Shown: positions 1 through 6,907 of the stretch, in pieces
Layout of the letters: each line of letters begins with the position of its first letter
How positions within the stretch are numbered: the stretch's first letter is position 1
Assembly (NCBI GenBank): GCA_946482545.1
Contig: CAMLRX010000100.1
Location: forward strand, 1 to 19,500
Origin: an uncultured Flavihumibacter sp.
GTDB lineage: Bacteria > Bacteroidota > Bacteroidia > Chitinophagales > Chitinophagaceae
DNA length: 19,500 bases
Direction of reading: 5' to 3'
Notes under the pieces: generated by a model
Databases searched by the model: none
Told to the model about the DNA's origin: nothing
The model's input: only the letters and a program-made list of their open reading frames with translations
Position numbers and translations under genes: made by a program

Positions 1-1494
1 AACGGTTTTGTCGTCGAAGCTGAACTTCGCGCTTACCGTATCCGCCGCGATGAGTGAAGCCGCGGAAACAGATTTCACGTCCAGCGTATACGTTTTACCG
101 GTAGAGGTTTTAACGAGATAAGTACCACCTGTTTCGTGCCATGCGTTTTCCCGGATGGCGTATTTTTCGCCCTGTACCCAGTTTTGGAGCAGGATCGTTT
201 TCTCCTCGAACACCGGACCGGAGGTCACAAGGAAGTTGGCAATTTTGCCGGGCTCCAGCGTTCCCACCTGGTCGGTTACCCCGAGCAATGCGGCGGGATT
301 TTTGGTAAGCGCTTCCAGCGCGGCTTTTTCAGACAGCCCATACTGCATAGCTTTGCGCAACATGGCCACGAACTGTTTCATATCGCGCATATCCGAAGGC
401 GTGATACAGAAGGTGATACCAGCTTTTTCGAATGCAGCAGGATTGGAAGGCGCCATTTCCCAATGCTTCATATCCTGGAGGGAAACGAAACGTGCTTCGG
501 AGGGGTCTTCCACATCCATGGCCTGGGGAAATTCCAATGGCAGGATGAACGCGGCTTTGGTGGCGCTCATTTCCGCGATGCGCTGGTATTCATTTCCACC
601 TGCCTTAATAATGTATTGTACCCCGAATTCATCGCCGATCCTGTCGGCGCGGACGGCGTTCCATTTGTCGTTGGCCTCGAATACCTGCGGCAGGTTTTGT
701 GCTTCGTTGAAAGCTTTCAACGACAGGTTCACACCTTCTGCCTTTGGATTTCCTTTATACCAGGCAGCGTCGATAAAATTCTGGCGCAGCAGGGCAATGG
801 TACCCATCATACTGGAGGGGTAACTTTGGGTGGAACTGCCTTTGCTGAAGGAATAATGCGCGGTGGCCTTATCTTTCAGCATCACGAGGTTTTCTTTTTT
901 ATCGGCGAGGGTTACCACGGTACCGGTACCGCGTGCAATGCCATCTTTCTGGTGGGTAAGCACGGTACCGAAGCCTATTTCGCGGTAGGCGCTGGCTTTA
1001 GCCGGATCGGCATTAAAAATGGATGCCGCGCTCACATCGGCGCGGATGGCCTGGTTCCAGCCGAAGGCGCCTTTCTGGTTGCTCGTGAGTTGCGCAGGCG
1101 CGCCGAAGCTGAATCCGCCAGAGCGCTGTGGAACGGGTATGCCGTAATCACTGTAAATATCAATGAAACTGGGGTAGATGAATTTGTTGCTGCAGTCGAT
1201 CACAACTGCATCCTTCGGAACGGCGACCCCGGCCCCGGCGGCAACGATGCGTCCATCGCGCACCACAAGTGTGGCTTTTTCGATTTTAGTGGCGGCGTCT
1301 TTTACCAGCGTGGCATTGGTGAAAGCATATACCCCTTCCCGTTTATCGGCCACGCCATTCTCCGGGAAAGTGGGCTGCGCATAAACAGAAAAAGAACAGG
1401 ATACAAGTGTAGCGGCGAGAAAACGGTTCCGCCAGCGGTGCAAAAGCAGTTTTCGGCCCCCGGCGTACCGGACCGGTTGGTTACGTGAACTCAT
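1..1494 (-). CDS. Amidohydrolase-like secreted protein, N-terminal part, cut by window edge
   Basis: Reading leftward from the ATG at 1494, 498 codons stay open to the window edge, so the C terminus is missing. Residues about 22-40 form a hydrophobic stretch ending in VYAQ, a likely signal peptide after a basic N terminus. Residues 55-110 have the amidohydrolase start (NATLV, DGRIVAAG, VIDCSNKFIYPSFID). In active members FID is followed by HxH, which binds metal; here it reads IDIYSDYG, so both histidines are missing. Residues 388-425 match the family's closing segment (LSEKAALEALTKNPAALLGV, GTLEPGKIANFLV). From memory of the family, Bacteroidota often encode proteins of about 1000 residues with two such domains, the first degenerate; this may be one, with the second domain outside the window. 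The gene is divergent from deoC across 92 nt. A weak TATTTTCG (1524-1531, minus) could be its -7 element. Family placement is solid; substrate is unknown. Confidence 0.85.
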   Translation of the reverse strand, partial: MSSRNQPVRYAGGRKLLLHRWRNRFLAATLVSCSFSVYAQPTFPENGVADKREGVYAFTNATLVKDAATKIEKATLVVRDGRIVAAGAGVAVPKDAVVIDCSNKFIYPSFIDIYSDYGIPVPQRSGGFSFGAPAQLTSNQKGAFGWNQAIRADVSAASIFNADPAKASAYREIGFGTVLTHQKDGIARGTGTVVTLADKKENLVMLKDKATAHYSFSKGSSTQSYPSSMMGTIALLRQNFIDAAWYKGNPKAEGVNLSLKAFNEAQNLPQVFEANDKWNAVRADRIGDEFGVQYIIKAGGNEYQRIAEMSATKAAFILPLEFPQAMDVEDPSEARFVSLQDMKHWEMAPSNPAAFEKAGITFCITPSDMRDMKQFVAMLRKAMQYGLSEKAALEALTKNPAALLGVTDQVGTLEPGKIANFLVTSGPVFEEKTILLQNWVQGEKYAIRENAWHETGGTYLVKTSTGKTYTLDVKSVSAASLIAADTVSAKFSFDDKTV

Positions 1495-1540
1495 GTGTTT
1501 GGAAGTTTTAGAAGATATGATGCCGAAAATACGGAAACCC

Positions 1541-1569
1541 TTCGAAATAGATTCAATCGACTACCTTTG
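1541..1569 (+). promoter_or_regulatory. Bacteroidota-type promoter of deoC
   Basis: TACCTTTG at 1562-1569 fits the -7 consensus TAnnTTTG exactly. A poor -33 candidate, TTCG, lies at 1541-1544. Transcription should begin about 5-7 nt after the -7 box, leaving a leader of only about 10-12 nt before the ATG at 1587. Confidence 0.6.
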
Positions 1570-1586
1570 CCACTGAATTACCGGAG

Positions 1587-2258
1587 ATGAATATCGCTTC
1601 TTATATAGACCATACGTTACTGAAACCAACAGCCGTTACCGCCGATATTGAAAAGCTGTGCAGCGAGGCCGTGGAACATGCATTCGCCGCCGTTTGCGTG
1701 CCACCGCCCTATGTAAAACGTGCCGCGCTGATTCTCGCCCCAACAGAAGTGAAAGTGGCTACCGTGGTGGGCTTCCCCTTCGGTTATTCCGCCATAGAAG
1801 CCAAGCTGGCTGAAACCGTACTCGCCATCGTAGATGGCGCCCATGAAATTGATATGGTGGTGAACATCACCGCAATTAAAAACGGCGACTGGGATTACCT
1901 GGCAAAAGAAATTCAACCCATCGCTGAAATCGTTCGCCAGAAAGGCAGGACCATCAAACTGATCCTCGAAACAGGTGTACTTTCCGACGATGAAATCATC
2001 CGCTGCTGCGAACTTTATAGTAAATTCCCGGTACACTTCCTGAAAACATCCACGGGATACGCTGAAAAAGGCGCTACCGTGGAAGCCGTGGCACTGATGC
2101 GCCAACATTTACCCGCACACATCGCCATAAAGGCTTCGGGCGGTATCCGTGACAAAGCCACTGCCCTGGCCATGATTAACGCGGGCGCCACAAGGATCGG
2201 CTGCAGCGCCGGTGTGCCCATTGTAACAGAAACCCCGGTGAACGGGCATGGTTATTGA
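1587..2258 (+). CDS. deoC: Deoxyribose-phosphate aldolase
   Basis: Class I aldolase that cleaves 2-deoxyribose 5-phosphate to glyceraldehyde 3-phosphate and acetaldehyde in cytosolic deoxynucleoside salvage. The 223-residue chain has the usual length of short bacterial DeoC and carries the family motifs throughout: IDHTLLKP (7-14), VGFPFG (61-66), EIDMVVN (87-93), LETGVL (127-132), FLKTSTG (151-157) and IKASGGIR (181-188). K153 in FLKTSTG is the expected Schiff-base lysine, and K182 with D89 completes the proton-relay set. The ATG at 1587 places IDHTLLKP at the normal distance from the N terminus and lies just after the 1562 promoter. A SPOR-domain gene follows after 27 nt, so the two are probably co-transcribed. 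The pairing is probably positional rather than functional. No other pentose or nucleoside genes are nearby. Confidence 0.97.
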   Translation: MNIASYIDHTLLKPTAVTADIEKLCSEAVEHAFAAVCVPPPYVKRAALILAPTEVKVATVVGFPFGYSAIEAKLAETVLAIVDGAHEIDMVVNITAIKNGDWDYLAKEIQPIAEIVRQKGRTIKLILETGVLSDDEIIRCCELYSKFPVHFLKTSTGYAEKGATVEAVALMRQHLPAHIAIKASGGIRDKATALAMINAGATRIGCSAGVPIVTETPVNGHGY

Positions 2259-2285
2259 TCTCCGTTCACCACTAAATACTACCGG

Positions 2286-2720
2286 ATGAAACAAGTTGTT
2301 GTACTCCTCTTATTGGTTACCGGCTCCCTGGTGAGCTTTGCACAAACCACCTCCAATGCCGTAGTGGTGCACAAAGATCCACGGATCGACCAATTGGTGA
2401 AAAAACAAATTGAAATCAATGAATACACCACCCGCGACAACCGCCGTACCGCAAAAGGGTTCCGCATACAGGTAGTGAGTACCCGCGACCGTAACGAAGC
2501 GATTTCCGCCAAAACCAAGATGCTCCAGAATTTCCCCGCGCATAATTCCTATATCCAATACAACGCGCCATTCTTCAAACTGAAACTGGGCAACTTTAAA
2601 ACCCGTGCCGAAGCCGAACAATTGATGCGGCAGATCGTGAAATTCTATCCCAACGGCTCTTTCATCGTGGCTGAAACCATTGAGGTGAAGCCGGAAAAAC
2701 CGGAAGAGGATAGTTTTTGA
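2286..2720 (+). CDS. Secreted SPOR-domain protein
   Basis: A 144-residue exported protein. Residues 1-20 are a clear signal peptide (basic start, VVVLLLLVTGSLV core, SFAQ end). Residues about 58-132 form a SPOR domain: FRIQVVSTRDRNEAISAKTK opens it, then FFKLKLGNFKTRAEAEQLM gives the second strand and helix of the fold. SPOR domains bind denuded peptidoglycan glycan strands, often at division sites, so a periplasmic cell-wall role is likely. There is no catalytic domain and no lipobox cysteine. The segment between signal peptide and SPOR domain (21-57) is short and charged. The gene starts 27 nt after deoC, has no recognisable promoter of its own, and is probably read from the deoC promoter. 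The fold is well supported; the specific partner is unknown. Confidence 0.88.
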   Translation: MKQVVVLLLLVTGSLVSFAQTTSNAVVVHKDPRIDQLVKKQIEINEYTTRDNRRTAKGFRIQVVSTRDRNEAISAKTKMLQNFPAHNSYIQYNAPFFKLKLGNFKTRAEAEQLMRQIVKFYPNGSFIVAETIEVKPEKPEEDSF

Positions 2721-2737
2721 TGTTGGATGATGAATGT

Positions 2738-2779
2738 TGAATGAATGCTTTTAATCATTCATAATCATTGTTTTTTTTT
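2738..2779 (+). terminator. Weak terminator-like hairpin after SPOR gene
   Basis: A 7-bp AT-rich stem (TGAATGA at 2738-2744 with TCATTCA at 2755-2761) is followed nine bases later by a run of nine T (2771-2779). The stem is weak and the gap to the T run is long, so termination here is only possible. The stem arms also belong to the AT-rich repeat vocabulary seen at 2947-2999. Confidence 0.25.
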
Positions 2780-2946
2780 ATGCAGAAGCGTTTTAAACGT
2801 TTTCACCTAATGCCATTTACTTTTCCTTGATGAAGAGGCCCAAAACCAAATCCTGTCAGCGTTTCTCCCATATTCGAAATCCTGCCGTTACTGTAAACTA
2901 TTTTTTTCTTCCCACGATAATTCATTTATTTTGAATACTAATGCTT

Positions 2947-2999
2947 GAATGTTGAATTACCAATTCATCCATCATTCAAAATTCAAAATTCAAAATTTC
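2947..2999 (+). repeat. AT-rich intergenic repeat (ATTCAAAATTC type)
   Basis: This segment contains three near-tandem ATTCAAAATT words after CAATTCATCCATC. The same words occur in reverse orientation at 16775-16822 and again at 16877-16896. Related words (TTGGATGATGAATG) occur in reverse orientation at 2723-2736, so the whole 2721-3004 gap is bounded by related sequences. The rest of that gap shows no gene and no clear promoter. Confidence 0.65.
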
Positions 3000-3004
3000 C
3001 TCCA

Positions 3005-4180
3005 TTGCTCTCCCAAAAAATAAAAGCACTCGCAAAACAATACGCGGACGAAATGATCGCCGTAAGACATCATTTACACGCGCACCCCGAACTTAGTTAC
3101 CAGGAGTTTGAAACAGCAGCCTTTGTGCAGGAAAAACTCCGTTCCTGGGGTATTCCATTCACCACCAAAGCTACCACAGGCTTGGTGGGCATTATTGAAG
3201 GAAAGAACCCTTCTTCCCGCATCATGGCTTTGCGCGGCGATATGGACGCATTGCCGATTGAAGAGGCCAACGATGTGCCTTATAAATCTACCAAACCCGG
3301 CATCATGCACGCGTGTGGCCACGATGTACATACCACCTGTTTACTGGGTGCAGCAAAAATATTACAGGAAACCAGGGCCGATTGGGAAGGCACCATCAAA
3401 CTCATCTTCCAGCCGGGAGAAGAACGTAACCCGGGTGGCGCGAGTTTAATGATCAAAGACGGCGCACTGGAAAATCCCGCACCGCAGGGCATTATAGGAT
3501 TACACGTGAACCCACAGTTGGAAGTAGGCAAACTGAGCTTCAGAAGCGGAATGGTGATGGCCTCCGCCGATGAAATATATATTACCGTGAAAAGCAAGGG
3601 CGGACACGCCGCAGCACCGCAACTTACCGTGGACACCATTCTTGTAGCGGCGCATATCGTGACAGCATTGCAACAGGTAATCAGCAGGAACAACAGTCCC
3701 TTCTCCCCTTCCGTGTTGTCCATCTGCTCCATCCAGGGCGGACATACCACCAATGTGATTCCCAGTGAAGTGAAAATGATGGGCACCTTCAGAGCGATGA
3801 ACGAAGAATGGCGTTTTAAGGCCCATGAACTGATCCGGAACATAGTGGAAGGCACCGCAAGAAGCATGGGAGCAGAAGTGCACCTGCACATTGACGTGGG
3901 CTATCCCACCGTACACAACAACGAAGCACTCACCACCAAAGCCTGGGACCAGGCAAAGTTGTACATGGGGGACAACAATGTGGAAGAAACAGAATTGCGC
4001 ATGGGCGCCGAAGATTTCGGCTACTACTCACAAGTAATTCCCGGATGCTTTTACCGGCTGGGCGTGATGAACAAGGAAAAAGGCATTACATCCGGGGTAC
4101 ATACGCCAACTTTTGATATTGATGAATCGGCTATTGAGATCGGGATGGGTATGATGGCCTGGCTGGGTGCTTCGGTGTAA
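3005..4180 (+). CDS. M20-family metallo-amidohydrolase (N-acyl amino acid amidohydrolase type)
   Basis: A cytosolic di-metal hydrolase of the M20D group, which removes acyl groups from N-acyl amino acids or related conjugates. Numbering from a TTG start at 3005 (391 residues): HLHAHPELS opens the catalytic domain near residue 21; the metal and catalytic motifs are HACGHDVH (102-109), the EE pair (139-140), GLHVNP (H167), GHAAAP of the dimerisation lid (H201), MGAEDFG (333-339) and GVHTPTFDID (H366). All expected ligands are present. The frame is open from an ATG at 2945, but those first 20 codons lie wholly inside the ATTCAAAATTC repeat and look like translated repeat. The TTG gives MLSQKIKALAKQYADEM, which resembles the usual start of this family. 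TTG is an inference; the ATG at 2945 remains possible. The gene lies 284 nt after the SPOR gene, so co-transcription is uncertain. Confidence 0.93.
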   Translation: MLSQKIKALAKQYADEMIAVRHHLHAHPELSYQEFETAAFVQEKLRSWGIPFTTKATTGLVGIIEGKNPSSRIMALRGDMDALPIEEANDVPYKSTKPGIMHACGHDVHTTCLLGAAKILQETRADWEGTIKLIFQPGEERNPGGASLMIKDGALENPAPQGIIGLHVNPQLEVGKLSFRSGMVMASADEIYITVKSKGGHAAAPQLTVDTILVAAHIVTALQQVISRNNSPFSPSVLSICSIQGGHTTNVIPSEVKMMGTFRAMNEEWRFKAHELIRNIVEGTARSMGAEVHLHIDVGYPTVHNNEALTTKAWDQAKLYMGDNNVEETELRMGAEDFGYYSQVIPGCFYRLGVMNKEKGITSGVHTPTFDIDESAIEIGMGMMAWLGASV

Positions 4181-4224
4181 GACGTTTCACGCCTACCAAT
4201 TTCCATGGGCGAAGGGTTGAAAAA

Positions 4225-4285
4225 TTTTCACGCAAAGACGCAAGGGAGCGGAGACGCAAGGCCTTAGTGGGTTGGCTGATTTCAA
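4225..4285 (+). repeat. Octamer-periodic repeat, copy A
   Basis: TTTTCA followed by four 8-nt units: CGCAAAGA, CGCAAGGG, AGCGGAGA, CGCAAGGC (4231-4262). The tail to 4285 (TTAGTGGGTTGGCTGATTTC) resembles the tail of the copy at 15563-15662. It lies between the M20 stop codon (4180) and the hairpin at 4302-4334. Confidence 0.8.
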
Positions 4286-4293
4286 CTTATTAT

Positions 4294-4334
4294 AAAAAAA
4301 TACGGGTTATGAATGGCTGAAATTCATAACCCGT
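4294..4334 (-). terminator. Rho-independent terminator of the ABC/GntR operon
   Basis: A perfect 13-bp stem (4302-4314 with 4322-4334, beginning ACGGGTTATGAAT) and a 7-nt loop. Read on the minus strand it is followed by seven U (A run at 4294-4300), so it should end the leftward operon whose last gene stops at 4367. Read on the plus strand there is no U run, though the stem may still slow transcription coming from the M20 gene. Confidence 0.85.
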
Positions 4335-4366
4335 TCCTATATGCGACTGTTCTTACGAGACTGGCT

Positions 4367-4870
4367 TTACTGCTTCTTTTTAGCCTTTTTCTTCTTCTTA
4401 CTTTCAACAACAGGCTGTTGCTCCTGTTCATTTCCTGAGGCCTCTAGTATGGTATATTCTTTTACGACGAGCTGCATCTTTGAGCCGCTATCCGAATCTG
4501 AGCCAAGCGTTACCACCGTATAGTTGTTATCGCTCTTAATCTCAATAGTGGCATTCTCCTCGTGTTCGTCCCCTTTTCTAATGGAAGCCTTGTACTGCAT
4601 GATGCCGTTCTTCAGAAACTCTTTCCAGTCGCAACGGATGGTCTCCGTAATATTTCCTTCAACAGATTCCGTTTTTCCTTCCATGGTAGCCGTAAGAACA
4701 ACCTTACCATTGGCGATTTCCAGTGAACATTCAAAGGGCATTTCCTGCCCCGGATTACCATTTTTGATTTCGATCCCTTTCGAGCATTTCAGCAAGATGG
4801 GTTTATCGCATTGCGCGAAAGACATTTTTCCTAGGATAAGACAACTTGCGAGTAAGATGTTTTTTAGCAT
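4367..4870 (-). CDS. Exported protein of unknown function with lysine-rich tail
   Basis: I do not recognise this family. The ATG at 4870 gives 167 residues beginning MLKNILLASCLILGKMSFAQ, a good signal peptide. A longer frame from the ATG at 4906 would put twelve residues ahead of it and would also overlap a possible -7 box at 4890-4897, so 4870 is preferred. The mature part alternates short strand-like segments rich in charge, and ends with a lysine-dense tail (KKKKKAKKKQ) that could bind nucleic acid, phospholipid head groups or cell-wall polymers; this is speculation. The only cysteines after the signal peptide are near residues 21, 28, 48 and 79. It is the last gene before the 4294 terminator and follows the 4909-5640 gene by 38 nt, so it probably belongs to the operon. 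Confidence 0.7.
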   Translation of the reverse strand: MLKNILLASCLILGKMSFAQCDKPILLKCSKGIEIKNGNPGQEMPFECSLEIANGKVVLTATMEGKTESVEGNITETIRCDWKEFLKNGIMQYKASIRKGDEHEENATIEIKSDNNYTVVTLGSDSDSGSKMQLVVKEYTILEASGNEQEQQPVVESKKKKKAKKKQ

Positions 4871-4889
4871 GGGTGATAAGGCTTTGGGG

Positions 4890-4897
4890 TAAATGTA
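4890..4897 (-). promoter_or_regulatory. Possible internal -7 element
   Basis: TACATTTA on the minus strand matches TAnnTTTG at 7 of 8 positions and lies 19 nt before the ATG at 4870. It could give the last gene of the operon an extra promoter. No -33 element is obvious. Confidence 0.3.
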
Positions 4898-4908
4898 CAA
4901 ATTCAAAA

Positions 4909-5640
4909 TTATTTCAGTAATTGTTTGAGGAACGAAAGCGGGGCATGAATGGTAGCGTTATCGCCAATCGCAGCATTCATTCTATTCACTTTCGCCCCTT
5001 TCTCCACGGTCAGGGATGCATCTCCTTTCATATCTAAATTCAGGTTGTTAATCCTAATATTATTGGCAAAAAGAACGCCACCTCCGCTCGCTTCGATAAA
5101 CAAGGAGTTGATCACCAACGAATCAGAAGTATTTTGATTCTCCATTGTCCCCAGGCTCAGGGTAGCATACCCTTTAGTAATCAGGTGCAGAGAATCGATG
5201 AAATGAGTGTACTCATTCAATTTCACCAGCGCGCCATCTATCAATAGAGTATGATCTTTAGGGATAGAAAGCTGGATAGCGGTATGCGTAAAAGAGTTGG
5301 GGTCATTGCGGGTGGCGTATTCCAGGAAAAGTGTGTCCGATTGAATATGGGAGTGTACACTGTCGCGCTCCCATCCATTGTAATAGTTGAAATAAGCGGA
5401 TGAATCCTGAATCACCGTTACCTGGAAGACATCTGCTGCCACCGTAGGCCCCTTTAACTTGATTACCGAATAACCAGTTTCAGGCAATGTTCGTCTGGAA
5501 GAAACACCACCATAATGTGGATTATCATCCAATACATATTCCCCTTTTTCCAATTTACTTTTCAGGGTGAATGCGAGGAACAAAGGCAACGCGAACACGA
5601 ATACCCCCAACGCCAGCAGAATTTTATTACTTGTTTTCAT
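4909..5640 (-). CDS. Exported DUF2807-like (head GIN type) protein
   Basis: A 243-residue protein with one N-terminal hydrophobic segment (about 8-27, ILLALGVFVFALPLFLAFTL) that is either a signal anchor or a signal peptide. The rest reads as repeating beta strands. The segment YSVIKLKGPTVAADVFQVTV (58-77) and the later turns (SDTLFLEYA, LFIEASGGGVLFANNIRINN, LNLDMKGDASLTVEKGAKVN) resemble the GIN / DUF2807 beta-solenoid of Bacteroidota, where short strands stack as a single-stranded helix. This is a pattern-based assignment. The gene follows the GntR regulator by 24 nt and precedes the lysine-tailed protein, so it is very probably part of the GntR-controlled operon. DUF2807 or DUF4097-like proteins next to GntR/ABC pairs suggest an envelope-stress role. 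The substrate and partner are unknown. Confidence 0.75.
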   Translation of the reverse strand: MKTSNKILLALGVFVFALPLFLAFTLKSKLEKGEYVLDDNPHYGGVSSRRTLPETGYSVIKLKGPTVAADVFQVTVIQDSSAYFNYYNGWERDSVHSHIQSDTLFLEYATRNDPNSFTHTAIQLSIPKDHTLLIDGALVKLNEYTHFIDSLHLITKGYATLSLGTMENQNTSDSLVINSLFIEASGGGVLFANNIRINNLNLDMKGDASLTVEKGAKVNRMNAAIGDNATIHAPLSFLKQLLK

Positions 5641-5664
5641 GATTAAAGTTTTAATGGTGACGGC

Positions 5665-6042
5665 TTAGGCAACCGCGTCCTGTTTTTTGAATTGATCGTA
5701 CAATGGTTGAAGATCGATGGTTTCAAGGCCGAGCATCCGCATCACACGAAACACTGGCGGCAATTCGGTTTCGATGAACACGGATTTGCGGTAGTGCTGC
5801 ACGCGGGCTTCCGCTTCCGACGCTATAAAGTACCCGATTCCTCTTTTATCTGTAATGATATCCTGTTGTTTCAGGAAATCGTAGGCCCGGGCGATGGTGT
5901 TGGGGTTCACTTCGAGTTGTATCCCCAATTCGCGCACGCTGGGTATCTTGTCTTCAGGGTTCCATTGTTTCCGCAGAATCTTCTCGCACACATAATCAAC
6001 AATCTGCAGGTAAATGGCCTGACCGTTATTGTGGAACTGCAT
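5665..6042 (-). CDS. GntR-family transcriptional regulator, YtrA subfamily
   Basis: At 125 residues this is the short YtrA type: an N-terminal winged helix-turn-helix and a C-terminal part of only about 50 residues, too small for a ligand-binding FadR or HutC domain. The DNA-binding domain runs from about 9 to 74: IYLQIVDYVCEKILRKQW forms the first helix, IPSVRELGIQLEVNPNTIAR holds the recognition helix-turn-helix, and DIITDKRGIGYFIA is the wing. YtrA proteins are usually repressors of adjacent ABC-transporter operons that include their own gene. That fits here: the gene sits between the ABC membrane protein (46 nt upstream) and two exported proteins (24 nt downstream). A perfect inverted repeat at the operon start (7778-7803) is the natural operator. 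No internal promoter is evident, so autoregulation is likely. Confidence 0.93.
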   Translation of the reverse strand: MQFHNNGQAIYLQIVDYVCEKILRKQWNPEDKIPSVRELGIQLEVNPNTIARAYDFLKQQDIITDKRGIGYFIASEAEARVQHYRKSVFIETELPPVFRVMRMLGLETIDLQPLYDQFKKQDAVA

Positions 6043-6088
6043 AATTTTTTGTTTTAATTTGTTTGGCTATGGCTATACTTTCCCTCTG

Positions 6089-6907
6089 CTAAATTTCGGT
6101 TTCCTTCAGGCGGAACCAGGTTACCACCCAGAACACCGGGGCCCACATATACTGGAGCATGAAGAGTGAGAAGTCTTTGGACAATTCGGAAACTTTATAC
6201 ACCTGGGTAGGTAAGCCTCCTCCAGATAAATCCTGCTTTCTTGCTTCAAATACATTCCAGTTCACCTGTCCAAATTCAACAAACATTTTGTCGTCAATCC
6301 CCGACATCATCCATACAAACAGAAATACGAAGGTCGCACCAACGATCACTGTTTTCACATAGGCGAACTTTTTGAAATACGCGCTCCCCAGGAGGAACAG
6401 CGATTGCACGGCCATAAAACAGAGGAAGAAATAACGTGCCACCAGTTTTATTTCTGCATCCCCTTTCCAGTTCATATAAGTCAGTTGGTACCTGACGGGA
6501 TTATCCTTTGCCGCTGATTCAATATAAGCGAAAGCCATTTGCCGGATGGGAAAAAAACAGGCGCAATACACCGCGAAAAAGAAAACAGTAGTGAAGAAAA
6601 TAGTAACGATCAGTTTTTCCAGATGGCTCGCAGGAAGGCTCATCCAGTAGGTACCTTTCGCTTTATCTCCCAGTGCATTGAAAGAGATGCTGGCGAAAAT
6701 GCAACCGGTAATAAAGAGCCCGGTGAGAAATACGACCCATGTATCATCTTCGTGGTATTGCGGTCCTGCGCCAATAATCCAGATGGCGAATACCATGGCC
6801 ATGAGTCCGAACAGCGCAATAGCACCGAGTAAAAAGAATTTTACGTTCTCGGCCCAGTGCCTGCGTACCAGCATACCCAGGCGGCTGAAGTTAAGTGTAT
6901 CATGCAT
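6089..6907 (-). CDS. ABC transporter membrane protein (ABC-2 like)
   Basis: A 272-residue integral membrane protein with about six predicted transmembrane segments, near residues 24-46, 58-77, 100-119, 157-176, 184-202 and 247-266. The cytoplasmic-looking motif GTYWMSLPASHLEKLI (85-100) is typical of uncharacterised Bacteroidota ABC-2 type permeases coupled to YtrB-like ATPases. Large polar loops lie between segments 3 and 4 and between 5 and 6. The start codon lies inside the end of the ATPase gene (8-nt overlap), implying translational coupling and a complex of the two proteins. There is no periplasmic binding protein gene, so export or a sensing role is more likely than nutrient import. 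No substrate can be read from the sequence. Confidence 0.85.
   Translation of the reverse strand: MHDTLNFSRLGMLVRRHWAENVKFFLLGAIALFGLMAMVFAIWIIGAGPQYHEDDTWVVFLTGLFITGCIFASISFNALGDKAKGTYWMSLPASHLEKLIVTIFFTTVFFFAVYCACFFPIRQMAFAYIESAAKDNPVRYQLTYMNWKGDAEIKLVARYFFLCFMAVQSLFLLGSAYFKKFAYVKTVIVGATFVFLFVWMMSGIDDKMFVEFGQVNWNVFEARKQDLSGGGLPTQVYKVSELSKDFSLFMLQYMWAPVFWVVTWFRLKETEI

Noticed and set aside
136..1488. Long open frame on the plus strand (450 codons)
   Set aside because: It is the antisense of the amidohydrolase-like gene, whose minus-strand translation has clear family motifs; the plus-strand protein has none.
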